DNA of 64,000 bases from Thermotoga profunda AZM34c06 (GTDB taxonomy: Bacteria > Thermotogota > Thermotogae > Thermotogales > DSM-5069), in the NCBI RefSeq assembly GCF_000828675.1, contig NZ_AP014510.1:825413-889412 (forward strand). The letters run 5' to 3'. Positions 16,458 through 25,069 of this stretch are shown here, piece after piece (position 1 is the first letter of the stretch; the number at the start of each line of letters is the position of its first letter). The notes beneath the pieces are model-generated. The model saw only the letters and a program-made list of their open reading frames with translations, did no database searches and was not told where the DNA came from. A program made the translations under genes and the position numbers.

Positions 16458-19389
16458 AACATTAAGTAAAAACAGAACGCCTATCTTGCTCGCTGAGATA
16501 GGGGCGTATTTGCATTTGATAGGAAGATTTTCCAAGGAATTTCTCGAGAGTCACGTGAAAAATGGAAGCATTTCACCAAATTTTGATTATCAGAAAATTT
16601 GTTCTGATCCAGCATTTTTTGAAAGTACAGGGCTGGACAAGATACTCAGTGACCAAAGATTAAAAAGCTTTATAAAGTTCAATACAAATGCAAATATTGG
16701 AGAGTTAACAAAAGGCGTTGATGATTTTTGTGAATTCATTCAAAAGCACACTTGGAGAGATAGCCCGTATGGACTTTGCCAGATATTGGCAGATGCTCAT
16801 GGAATAGTATCTGGTATAGACAAGTCGCTGGCTGGTATATTGGAGAATAAACAAAGAAAAGACTACACATTTCGTTCCACAGTTTTTGGTTATGAAAAAG
16901 AAATAGAACTGCTGAAAAATCCGGACTTAAAGAGGCAATTGTTCGAAGAACTTTATCAGATTCTGAACGATATTTTCGCAGAAATTGCGACAAATCAACA
17001 GATTTCCTACGAGAACTACCGAAAGTTTCTTTCAACTGTCGCAAAATATTACCCAAAAACCATTGGTGAAACCAGAAGACCTATCAATGAGATCTCTCTT
17101 TATGATTACGCTTATTCGATCGCATCTCTGATGAAATCCAACCTTGCCAAAATGCTCGTGGATGGCTGGTATGAACCACAAAGTAAATCTAAATGGACGG
17201 TATTTTCAGTAAACCTGGATATTCCCGGGTTACTTTCCAAAGGGCTGAAAATAGGAGATATTTTAGGATACCGAAGTCAAACAGAAAATCTTTTCAACGA
17301 AATCAAAAAGTTCGTTGAATATGACTACTCATTTGGTAATGAAATTTATAGAGATGGAACTGGTATTTACTTTTCCTGTCCAGTCTTTGAGAAAATTGAT
17401 GAATTTTTAAAAGAAATAATGGAAACTTTTCTCAACAGCCTCAGTTTCGATGTTAGCCTTCACGCTGGCATCTCAAGAAATAGCAGAAGTATGACTGTTA
17501 TTGCCAATGAAAGAGTGAAAGCTTTAGGAAAAATTTCTTTTTCATATACTAGTGGTGCAGAACATTGGAGAAATACCGTGATAAATGAAAATCACGAAAA
17601 TAAATTTGTCCTTGAAAAATGCCCGGTTTGTGGTATCAGAATGAAACTTGAAAAAGGCGATAGGTGCAAAGTATGCAATGAGCGATACGAGAATAGAGCG
17701 GAAGTTTGGAATAAAGATCCAAAAGCAACAATATGGATAGACGAAGTATCAGATGGTAACGACCGTATCGCTATGATCGTCGGAAAATTCAATTTAAACA
17801 AATGGCTCTCTGGCGAAATGTTGGATACATTGACCTCAACAACTTTTGTGGAATGGAAGAACAAAAACAGCACTTTATGTTCGAAGATAGGAATTCACGA
17901 AATAGAAGATTTAGAAAGAGAGTTTCAAGATATGTTCAAAAATCCTAAACTTAATAGAGATGGGGAGGAACTTTTGAAATCATTTGTTGACACAAAGATA
18001 AATGATTTCAACAAGTTCTGGCATCCTATTGCCGAAAGAGATGCTACTGGATATGCTCTAAATCTTGTGGATAACAAAGAAAAAGCAAGATATCTTGTCA
18101 AGCTGCTTTTTAGAAAACATCCTTCGTTTGCCCGCTTAAGGCGCATATGGTTAACAACTCAAGAATTCATTGATGAGGTCTTTGGAATAATAAGAAATAC
18201 TTTCGGGGTTTCGGATCCAAGAACAAAACGAATCAAACTTGTAATTTCCCCAAATCCATCGATTCCAAAGAATTCGACATGTGACGTAATTGTAAACGGC
18301 GCAAGATTCAGTCCCGTTTGTATCGATGATACAAGAAGTATCTTCATAAGTACTACAAATCTCGAGATTTTGAACAAGTTTGGAAAAACTGTCGAGGAAA
18401 TAGCAAAAACACTCTCCGGGCAAGATATAAAACTGAAAACAGAAGAAGAGAAAAATTGGAAAGATTTCAAAATCATTGAAGCAAAGCCAGCTAATGATGA
18501 GTTTCAAGATTATCTCCCTTATATAGAAATCTACGATTTTCCGGATCAGTTCATGGTACTCGTTCCTGCATATGAAGCCCTCAGTATAACGGAAAAGATC
18601 CTTATGGAATACGAAAAACAATTCTCCAAAGTGAGAGACAGATTGCCACTCCACCTTGGGATCATTGCTTTCCACAGGAGGACACCTCTTTACATCGTTA
18701 TGGATGCCGCAAAGAGGTTGTTAAAAGGGTTTGAGATGTCGAAAACAATAGAAGCCAAAGTGTTAGATGTGGAAGATATTGAGGATCAAGAGCTAGGAAA
18801 GTGCAGAAAACTTAAATTGCAGACTGATGGAAGAGATATTCCCTTGAGCTGGATTATCTCGCATTCTACAAAAGACCCAGGAGTAGAAGACTTGTGGTAT
18901 CCATATCTAAGGATTCCTGATAAACTTCAAGATAGAGATCTCTCTTTCGATTACACAGGTAATGGAGATTATGTTGTTCACGTCAAGAAGATGAAGAAAG
19001 GGGACAAATTAAAAATAGAACCTTCCTACTTCAAGCTGTGTTATATAGAAGAATCTTCAGATAGGTTTTTTGTGGATGAGAACTTTGGATTTATAGATGA
19101 CATCCATACCATTCAATGTTTGTGGAAATTCGTGGTAGATAAATTGAAATCGGGAAGTTGGACTGTTTCGCAGCTCTATAATTTCTGGGGAGAATTTGAA
19201 AAAATAAAAAAGTACGATGAAAAAACTTCTGAATATTTTTTGGAATCGAATCTCATCAACATACTTGGGCTCGATCGTTCTTCAAATGAATTCGAATTTC
19301 TGAAGAAAGCAATCAAAGATGAACTGTTTGAACTATGTCTTTATTGGAATCTCCAAGTTAGAAAAGAAAAAGTAGGAAAGGGGGATTGA
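16444..19389 (+). CDS. cas10: Cas10/Cmr2-like large subunit, module A (HD and GGDD both lost)
   Basis: A 981-residue protein; ATG 16444 is favoured over GTG 16435. The N-terminal region aligns with the HD domain of the module B paralog, but HD is replaced: LHLIGR (residues 23-28) instead of LHDIGK. A zinc finger CPVCGIRM...CKVCNERYENR lies near 393-415. In the second palm domain the site where active Cas10 has GGDD reads YDFPDQFMVLVPA (about 697-709), so cyclic oligoadenylate synthesis is not expected. RLPLHLGIIAFHRRTPLYIV shows the palm fold is retained. It should be a structural subunit holding the crRNA 5' end with the Cmr3-like subunit. Loss of GGDD is the defining trait of subtype III-C. 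Confidence 0.85.
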   Translation: MSILETLSKNRTPILLAEIGAYLHLIGRFSKEFLESHVKNGSISPNFDYQKICSDPAFFESTGLDKILSDQRLKSFIKFNTNANIGELTKGVDDFCEFIQKHTWRDSPYGLCQILADAHGIVSGIDKSLAGILENKQRKDYTFRSTVFGYEKEIELLKNPDLKRQLFEELYQILNDIFAEIATNQQISYENYRKFLSTVAKYYPKTIGETRRPINEISLYDYAYSIASLMKSNLAKMLVDGWYEPQSKSKWTVFSVNLDIPGLLSKGLKIGDILGYRSQTENLFNEIKKFVEYDYSFGNEIYRDGTGIYFSCPVFEKIDEFLKEIMETFLNSLSFDVSLHAGISRNSRSMTVIANERVKALGKISFSYTSGAEHWRNTVINENHENKFVLEKCPVCGIRMKLEKGDRCKVCNERYENRAEVWNKDPKATIWIDEVSDGNDRIAMIVGKFNLNKWLSGEMLDTLTSTTFVEWKNKNSTLCSKIGIHEIEDLEREFQDMFKNPKLNRDGEELLKSFVDTKINDFNKFWHPIAERDATGYALNLVDNKEKARYLVKLLFRKHPSFARLRRIWLTTQEFIDEVFGIIRNTFGVSDPRTKRIKLVISPNPSIPKNSTCDVIVNGARFSPVCIDDTRSIFISTTNLEILNKFGKTVEEIAKTLSGQDIKLKTEEEKNWKDFKIIEAKPANDEFQDYLPYIEIYDFPDQFMVLVPAYEALSITEKILMEYEKQFSKVRDRLPLHLGIIAFHRRTPLYIVMDAAKRLLKGFEMSKTIEAKVLDVEDIEDQELGKCRKLKLQTDGRDIPLSWIISHSTKDPGVEDLWYPYLRIPDKLQDRDLSFDYTGNGDYVVHVKKMKKGDKLKIEPSYFKLCYIEESSDRFFVDENFGFIDDIHTIQCLWKFVVDKLKSGSWTVSQLYNFWGEFEKIKKYDEKTSEYFLESNLINILGLDRSSNEFEFLKKAIKDELFELCLYWNLQVRKEKVGKGD

Positions 19390-19390
19390 A

Positions 19391-20365
19391 ATGAATCTCT
19401 ATGAACAGAAGACCTATTACGCGATGTCTATCGATCCGATACACGTTGGCACAGGTGGAACAAGATTGGAAAGGGTTGATCTCTCCATAATACGGGATCC
19501 TGCTACAAAACTTCCAAAAATACCAGGAACGAGTATAAGTGGACCTACCAGAGCGTACACTGCGCTTGTAACAGGAAAGTACAAGTGGAAAAAAGATGAT
19601 CGCGAATATTCCTGTGTGGGAAGAGGGAGAGAAGGTGGTGAAAGACATTGTGGAATGGTGAATCCTGCATGTCCTGTGTGCATTCCATACGGTTTTTCTA
19701 AAGGTTCTGGAAACAGCTTGCAGGGACTTGCACAATTTTTTGACGCTCATATATTCCTTTTTCCCGTTGCGTCAATGATAGGCCCTGTATGGGTGACTTC
19801 TCCTTTGGCACTGGAAACATACGAAGTTAACAATCCGTTGGAAAACGAGTTTTATTCTCTGGGAGACGAGTTAGGAACTATAGAAAAACTCAACTTCGGT
19901 TGGATCTTGTTAAAAAAAGCAGAAAATGAACCTAATGAGCTTAAGGAAATAAAAGAAAAGCTGTTCAACCATGTTCCGATACCAAAATTTATAAAACAGA
20001 GAATTGCTCTTGTTTCAGACGCTCTGTTTTCAAAGATTGTGAACAGCAACCTTGAAGTGAGAACATCAGTGAGCATAGACCCCGACACTGGAACTGCTGA
20101 AGAAAAAGCCCTCTTCACCTATGAAGCGATACCGCGTGGCACTATTTTAAAATTTGACGTCACATACAATTCCGGCAAATATTTCGGGGTCGGTGATGAG
20201 GTTCTGAGAACAGAAAACGGAGGAGAAGTTGATGCAAACTGGGTGAAGAATCAAGTGGAGAAGGGATTAAAGCTTTTTGAAGTACTGGGGATAGGTGGTA
20301 TGAACACGCGTGGCATGGGAAGAATGAAGGTGTTGAATCTTGAGGGAGTGAGTGGAAATGCATGA
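19391..20365 (+). CDS. cmr4: Cmr4-like Cas7 backbone, module A
   Basis: 324 residues, starting two bases after the cas10 stop with AAAGGGGGA upstream. IDPIHVGTGGTRLERVD, then IIRDPATKLPKIPGTSISG, is the Cmr4 N-terminal pattern; Asp30 in the RVD element sits where the catalytic Asp of Cmr4 lies, so target RNA cleavage every six nucleotides is plausible. LEVRTSVSIDPDTGTAEEKA forms the thumb-type loop and GIGGMNTRGMGRM the glycine-rich loop. A Cys/His cluster (YSCVGRG...RHCGMVNPACPVC, residues ~75-97) looks like a zinc site that the paralog in module B lacks. Confidence 0.85.
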   Translation: MNLYEQKTYYAMSIDPIHVGTGGTRLERVDLSIIRDPATKLPKIPGTSISGPTRAYTALVTGKYKWKKDDREYSCVGRGREGGERHCGMVNPACPVCIPYGFSKGSGNSLQGLAQFFDAHIFLFPVASMIGPVWVTSPLALETYEVNNPLENEFYSLGDELGTIEKLNFGWILLKKAENEPNELKEIKEKLFNHVPIPKFIKQRIALVSDALFSKIVNSNLEVRTSVSIDPDTGTAEEKALFTYEAIPRGTILKFDVTYNSGKYFGVGDEVLRTENGGEVDANWVKNQVEKGLKLFEVLGIGGMNTRGMGRMKVLNLEGVSGNA

Positions 20366-20753
20366 AAGACCAAGGAGTGAAAATATCGATCAGATCTGTG
20401 CAAAATATAGCATTGGTATCATCAGTGAGATGACGAGTGAATACGATCCAAAAGAGGTTCAGAATCTTATAACTAAAGCACTGGGTGTTCTTCAGCAGCA
20501 AGGACTGTATTCGTTTGGTCTGTTCTGTAAAGCAGAAAGTAAAGCAGGAAAAATTCTTGAGAATATCATAAAAATGCTTCATGAGATTGAAGTTTTGGAC
20601 AATTCAACCGAAAATGAGCTTTCAAAACTAAGTAAGCTTTCAGAGAATATACATGATTTGATACTTGCAGTCGAGATTGTGGAAAAAACTTTGATATATT
20701 CAAGATATCATGCTAAAGCTCTGGTGAAGGAAACAAGTACTCAAAGTGAGTGA
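20358..20753 (+). CDS. cmr5: Cmr5-like small subunit, module A
   Basis: 131 residues, almost entirely helical; ATG 20358 overlaps the end of cmr4 by 8 bases. ALGVLQQQGLYSFGLFCKAE is the typical Cmr5 helix pair and the C-terminus has the conserved Tyr-Ser/Ala-x-Tyr-His-A-K element (IYSRYHAKAL). Cmr5 bridges the backbone and helps hold the target RNA; it has no enzymatic activity. Confidence 0.8.
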   Translation: MHERPRSENIDQICAKYSIGIISEMTSEYDPKEVQNLITKALGVLQQQGLYSFGLFCKAESKAGKILENIIKMLHEIEVLDNSTENELSKLSKLSENIHDLILAVEIVEKTLIYSRYHAKALVKETSTQSE

Positions 20754-20759
20754 AGAAGC

Positions 20760-21668
20760 ATGGGATGGGGACTTTATTCTCTGGTCTTTCGGCTGAAATC
20801 ACCGTTGCACATTGGATACCATAAAATCTTGCACCTCATGCGAACAAGACTCTATGTTCCTGCAAGGACCTTTTGGGGTGCTCTGACAGTGAGACTTGTG
20901 CAGGAGACAGGTACGAGTAATTATGAAAAAGCAGGGCAGTTTCTAAAAGAACAAATGAGGTTTGGATATCTTTGCCTTTCAGATGGTAAAGAGCTTTTTA
21001 TTCCACAATACACAGAGGAAGGTTTGAAACTGGGGCAAATGCACTTGCACGAATTTGAGAAAAAATACGTTTGCTCTATATCGACGACCGCTATAGATGC
21101 ATATTCTTTATCAGCAGATGAAGAGACTCTGCATCACCTTGAATATATAAATCCTCGCGGTATGGATGATTCCTCTCCTCTGTTTCTCAAAGGATTATTA
21201 TGGGTAAGACTTGAGAATTTTTCCGAGCAAGGTAATGATCTTTCATTCAGGTACGAAGGTGTTCAATTGAGACTTTCCGAGCTAATGCAATTTTTACAAA
21301 TAGGTGGTGAGAGAAAATACGGATTTGGGCAGGTAGAGTTATCAGAGATGAGAAAGATAAGCAATCCGAAGTTAGAAGCAGAAGAGTTCTATGGTGAGTG
21401 GAGTGGCGAGAAATCTATAAATGTGACCATACCAAAGGGAAAGCCAGTGTGGGCTCATGTTGAATATGTTCCAGATTTGAAAATGAAAGGTGAGATAGAA
21501 ATTTTCATGGGAAGAGAATGGAACCAGAGCAAGGGGGCAGGAAAAAATATCGCTTCTCATGGCCTTTGCTGGGTACCAGGCTCTATCGTAGAAGAAAATA
21601 CTGTTACCTTCGAAGTGGCAGATTTAGGAATTTGGAAATATGAAAACACGACAGAAGGCAAACTATAA
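20760..21668 (+). CDS. Cas5-group RAMP, Cmr3-like, module A
   Basis: 302 residues, last gene of the operon, six bases after cmr5. The N-terminus SLVFRLKSPLHIGYHKILHL, then RLYVPARTFWGALTVRL, is a RAMP fold start, and GGERKYGFGQVEL near residues 180-192 is the glycine-rich loop of Cas5/Cmr3/Csx10-type proteins. By exclusion in a complete Cmr complex it should be the Cas5 subunit that grips the crRNA 5' tag next to Cas10. It is somewhat smaller than typical Cmr3. The closest relative visible is the protein at 26287-27171. Confidence 0.75.
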   Translation: MGWGLYSLVFRLKSPLHIGYHKILHLMRTRLYVPARTFWGALTVRLVQETGTSNYEKAGQFLKEQMRFGYLCLSDGKELFIPQYTEEGLKLGQMHLHEFEKKYVCSISTTAIDAYSLSADEETLHHLEYINPRGMDDSSPLFLKGLLWVRLENFSEQGNDLSFRYEGVQLRLSELMQFLQIGGERKYGFGQVELSEMRKISNPKLEAEEFYGEWSGEKSINVTIPKGKPVWAHVEYVPDLKMKGEIEIFMGREWNQSKGAGKNIASHGLCWVPGSIVEENTVTFEVADLGIWKYENTTEGKL

Positions 21669-21816
21669 CATATTATCATTTGGTATATCAAAGTCCTTTC
21701 TTATCTGCTCTGTCTGACCATAAATGAAAAACTGCTAAGATAAGAAAAGTGAAGATTTAGTAAATAATAATTATGTCATATCTGTACTTTTAGTATGATT
21801 GGTAAAAAAGAATTGC

Positions 21817-21822
21817 TATAAT
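21817..21822 (+). promoter_or_regulatory. extended -10 promoter before the DarT/macro remnant
   Basis: TGCTATAAT, an extended -10, about 105 bases before the GTG of the DarT remnant; no clear -35. The gap 21669-21898 otherwise shows no gene. Confidence 0.4.
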
Positions 21823-21925
21823 TGATCGTAGATTCAAAAGCTCATGTTAAAAATAATCAGAATTTTCATTTGATCAAAGAACAGATAGTAGACACCGTAT
21901 GATAAAGGAAATCGGAGGTAAAATT

Positions 21926-22117
21926 GTGCCAACTCTTCCAAAATTGCGAGGATTGTATTACATTACACATGTTGATAACGTGCCATCTATTTTTCAAAGA
22001 GGAATTTTGTCCCATGCAGAAATTGAGAGGCAATCTATACATCAGCATTATTTCAGCAAGAGACATATCGATCATACCAGATCCCACGTTGTTTTTCCTG
22101 CCTACTCGAAAGATTGA
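21926..22117 (+). pseudogene. DarT-type ADP-ribosyltransferase toxin, N-terminal remnant
   Basis: GTG 21926 follows GGAGG (21914-21918) and encodes PTLPKLRGLYYITHVDNVPS then GILSHAEIERQSI, the N-terminus of DarT (DUF4433), which ADP-ribosylates thymidine in single-stranded DNA. DarT proteins need about 200 residues with NAD-binding and catalytic Arg/Glu residues further on. Here similarity ends after ~50 residues and the frame stops at 22117. The frame that carries the macro domain takes over at about 22075, so an internal deletion with frame change has removed the toxin's catalytic core. Confidence 0.7.
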
Positions 22118-22676
22118 ACTGACCGAAAAACTGTCGCTGGTCGAGAGCGATATGTTTTTTTCAAGGATGCAGACACTCACTGTAAGCGTAAACACAGTTG
22201 GCGTTATGGGGAAAGGGCTTGCTTCTAGGGTAAAATACCAATTCCCCGATGTTTACGTGAGGTATCAAGATGTTTGTAAAACCGGAGAACTTGGACTCGG
22301 TAAACCATATTTGTACAAAAGAGAGTCGTCACTGGATTCGCTTTTGGCTGACGAAGGGGAGAAATTGCCGAATCTCAATCATCAGACGTGGTTTTTGCTT
22401 TTTGCTACTAAAAGTCACTGGAAAAATATGGCAGATCTTGAAGGAATAGAATCTGGATTAAATTGGATTGTTAAAAATTATAAAAAAGAAGGTATACAAT
22501 CATTAGCTGTTCCAGCGCTTGGTTGTGGTCTTGGTGGTCTGGAGTGGGCGACTGTTGGACCATTGATGTGCAGGTATTTGCAGCAACTTGATATACCTGT
22601 ACAAGTGTATCTACCTTTAGAACAACGTATTCCAGATGCCCAACTTTCGCAAAAATTTCTGCTGGACGAACAATAA
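22076..22676 (+). CDS. macro-domain ADP-ribosylglycohydrolase (DarG-like antitoxin part)
   Basis: The frame open to 22676 carries PDPTLFFLPTRKIELTEK, then SVNTVGVMGKGLASRVK and VPALGCGLGGLEW, the ribose- and phosphate-binding loops of DarG-type macro domains that remove ADP-ribose from thymidine. TVGVMGKGLA matches the catalytic loop with its conserved Lys. The domain (~190 residues) appears complete to PLEQRIPDAQLSQKFLL. In the ancestral arrangement it was probably fused behind DarT; the start of translation today is unclear (ATG at the DMFFSRM element, or read-in from the DarT GTG by frameshifting). The coordinate given is the point where macro-frame similarity begins. Confidence 0.7.
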
Positions 22677-22723
22677 ATAATGCAAAAAATGATCGAAGGT
22701 TTTACATGAATAGGGGGAATATT

Positions 22724-23953
22724 ATGAGCCTCCTTTTAGTAATTTTGGGAGTGTTTTTTGGGTTTATCATAGGATATTTCATTGGGCAGTCGGTTGCTAA
22801 AAGTGAAAGCCAGAAAGATATTCAGTCGTCGTTAAAACCCCTTTTGGAACAACTTTCTGAGCTTAGCCGACAACAGGGAACCTTTTCTTCTCACTTGAAC
22901 ACATTAAACAATCTTTCTGCTCTTGTGGCAGACCTCAAAGCAAGATATGAAGAGATTAAAGAAAGTGAAAAGAAATTGAGTCTTGAGCGCGATAAAAGAA
23001 TGGAAGATTTCATGGAAAGTATGAGACATATTTTTGAGGAAGTTTCCAGCAAGATGCTGAAAATTGATGAGGAAAAAGAAAAAAGAATAATGGAACTTGT
23101 TGAAAATATGAAACGTTTTACCGATGAACAGAGAGCATCAACCGAGAAATTTCTTTTGCAGCAGGGTACTACAAGAGAAGAAATAGAAAAGCGCCGTGAT
23201 GCAGAACTAAAAGACATGAGAAGAATCATGGAAAATTTCATACACACGGTTTCTGGAACCAAAACCAGAGGAAATGTTGGAGAGATGCTCTTGAGTGATG
23301 CTCTGAGTGAAACAATAAAAGTTGGAAAAGTCGTCAAGAATCTTTCTATAAATTCAATGAATGTGGAATTTGCCTGGAATTTGGGAGATGGAAAATACAT
23401 TCCGATTGACTCGAAGTTCCCGGAGATTTTCTCTCTGGCTGAAGAGTATGAAGAGAAACCAGATAATCGAGAACAGGTGAAAAAACAGATTGTTCAGAAA
23501 ATAATGAAAGAAATAGAAAATATTAAAAAATACTGCAATCAGCCCAATACAATAGACAGCTGTATCATGGTAGTACCTTCCACAGTACTTGATATCGCTC
23601 CGGAATTGGTTGCAATAGGGAAAGAGCACAATGTTTTTCTGTGTTCTTACAGGGAAATCTTTGCTGTTGCGCATTATCTTGAGGCAAGATATTTCAGCAC
23701 AAGGCAAGATGAAGCAGGAAAATACAGACAAATGGTGGAAGTTTTGTTGAAAATCCTTGGAGAAATAGAGAGAAAAATTGGATCTATGGACAGGGCATTA
23801 AGGTCTATTTCCAATGCCAGTGATGAAATAAAGACATTAACATCAAAGGGCAAATCGATCGCAAGCGGTGATCTTGTTTCAATGCAAACCATGCAAATGA
23901 ATAAGCCAGATGAAATTGCCAAAACAAGCGAAGATGTTGAACAAAATTATTGA
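22724..23953 (+). CDS. rmuC: RmuC-family DNA recombination protein
   Basis: 409 residues. ATG 22724 follows AGGGGGAA. One N-terminal membrane helix (LLLVILGVFFGFIIGYFIG) is followed by a long charged coiled coil to about residue 180, then the RmuC nuclease-like domain: GNVGEMLLSDAL, IPIDSKFP, and a C-terminal helical region. RmuC limits inversions between short repeats in E. coli; the domain has a restriction-enzyme-like fold. Placed between the DarTG remnant and a PD-(D/E)XK gene, it may have a defence or repair role here, but housekeeping is equally possible. Confidence 0.88.
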   Translation: MSLLLVILGVFFGFIIGYFIGQSVAKSESQKDIQSSLKPLLEQLSELSRQQGTFSSHLNTLNNLSALVADLKARYEEIKESEKKLSLERDKRMEDFMESMRHIFEEVSSKMLKIDEEKEKRIMELVENMKRFTDEQRASTEKFLLQQGTTREEIEKRRDAELKDMRRIMENFIHTVSGTKTRGNVGEMLLSDALSETIKVGKVVKNLSINSMNVEFAWNLGDGKYIPIDSKFPEIFSLAEEYEEKPDNREQVKKQIVQKIMKEIENIKKYCNQPNTIDSCIMVVPSTVLDIAPELVAIGKEHNVFLCSYREIFAVAHYLEARYFSTRQDEAGKYRQMVEVLLKILGEIERKIGSMDRALRSISNASDEIKTLTSKGKSIASGDLVSMQTMQMNKPDEIAKTSEDVEQNY

Positions 23954-23975
23954 TAATTTGCAGGGGGTGAATTGT

Positions 23976-24875
23976 ATGAGTTTAACGTCATTCTTGAAAG
24001 ATAAAGATGTGAAAAATGCATTTGAGCGGGTTTTCGAAGAACCACAATTTAAACTCCAGGCTGAATTATTAGCACATCCTTTGACGAACAATTATGCACT
24101 TTTGGGCACTGCTTTTGATTATCTACTACGTTTTTATGTAAAGCGATTAAATCCTGATGCCATAGAACATCGCTGGATTAGTGAACGGGTTTGTGATGAC
24201 TTTTATTCCTTGTTACTGATATCGGCATCCGGTGTGTTCATTGATATTGAAGAAATTGATAACATTGAGAAGAAAATTAAGGAGATAATTCAATATGCAA
24301 AGAAAGCTTATAGCGAATACATCAACACAGGTATTATGAATCACGATCTCTTTAAGTCTGTGTTGTTATTGGCACAGGTAGATTCAATATACAGAGAAGG
24401 CGCGAAGGTAATGTATAGAGATGGTTTTTTAGATGAAAACAGTGTCGATGAGAATGACATAAAAGACTTGCAAAATTTGATATCAATAGTAAAGCCAGAG
24501 TATTTCAAAGCAAAGGAAATATGCATATTAAACCCGACATTTGGAAAAGCATCCAAATTAGTTGGTGGAGCAGACTGTGATTTGGTTATAGACGATGCAA
24601 TAATAGATATAAAAACCACAAAAAAGCTCGATTTGACAAGAGATTATTTTAACCAGTTAATAGGCTACTATATTCTCTACACGATCGGAGGTATTGATGG
24701 CATGCCATCAAATTATAGAGTGAAAAGATTGGGAATATACTTCTCCAGGTATGCGTATCTTCTTTTTATTGATGCGTTAGAAGTTATAAGTAGAATAAAA
24801 GAAGGAGGTAGGTTCTTGGATTTTGTAAATTGGTTTGAAAAAAAGGCGATTGAAAAGTATGGACGGCATTTATAG
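23976..24875 (+). CDS. PD-(D/E)XK superfamily protein of unknown function
   Basis: 299 residues; ATG 23976 after AGGGGGTGA is the supported start. KLVGGADCDLVIDD...IIDIKTTKK (near residues 192-212) is a D-x(n)-D-x-K nuclease motif, followed by FNQLIGYYILY with the conserved Gln-x3-Tyr of RecB/Cas4-like nucleases. The N-terminal two-thirds are helical and not recognised. It starts 22 bases after rmuC, so they are probably one operon. It lacks the Cys cluster of Cas4, so it is not an adaptation protein. Confidence 0.7.
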   Translation: MSLTSFLKDKDVKNAFERVFEEPQFKLQAELLAHPLTNNYALLGTAFDYLLRFYVKRLNPDAIEHRWISERVCDDFYSLLLISASGVFIDIEEIDNIEKKIKEIIQYAKKAYSEYINTGIMNHDLFKSVLLLAQVDSIYREGAKVMYRDGFLDENSVDENDIKDLQNLISIVKPEYFKAKEICILNPTFGKASKLVGGADCDLVIDDAIIDIKTTKKLDLTRDYFNQLIGYYILYTIGGIDGMPSNYRVKRLGIYFSRYAYLLFIDALEVISRIKEGGRFLDFVNWFEKKAIEKYGRHL

Positions 24876-24911
24876 TCATAAACCTCTTGTCGATGGTATC
24901 CTTAGATTGCT

Positions 24912-24955
24912 GTCGAGCCCATCTGATGTTTGTCGAGCCTGTCGATAATGTCGAG
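24912..24955. repeat. dispersed GTCGAG intergenic repeat, copy 2
   Basis: Same pattern as 7537-7580: GTCGAGCC, nine variable bases, TGTTTGTCGAG, then TGTCGATAATGTCGA. A further degenerate GTCGA lies at 24889. Confidence 0.5.
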
Positions 24956-24993
24956 ATTACAATAGATATTTGTAATACAATTTGAGTAAAAAA

Positions 24994-25022
24994 TTGAAAA
25001 ATTGAGAATTGTGATATATAAT
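24994..25022 (+). promoter_or_regulatory. promoter of CRISPR module B
   Basis: TTGAAA (24994-24999), 17-base spacer, TATAAT (25017-25022), about 48 bases ahead of cmr4. It shows that module B is transcribed independently of module A. Confidence 0.65.
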
Positions 25023-25069
25023 ACAATTAGTTTTATAATTTTATATCTTTTGAATTAAGGGGGGATAAT

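Noticed and set aside
22724..23953. RmuC as a component of the CRISPR modules
   Set aside because: It is a common housekeeping family with its own context and is not inserted in either operon.
23976..24875. Cas4 identity for the PD-(D/E)XK protein
   Set aside because: It lacks the four-cysteine iron-sulfur site and no cas1 or cas2 is nearby.
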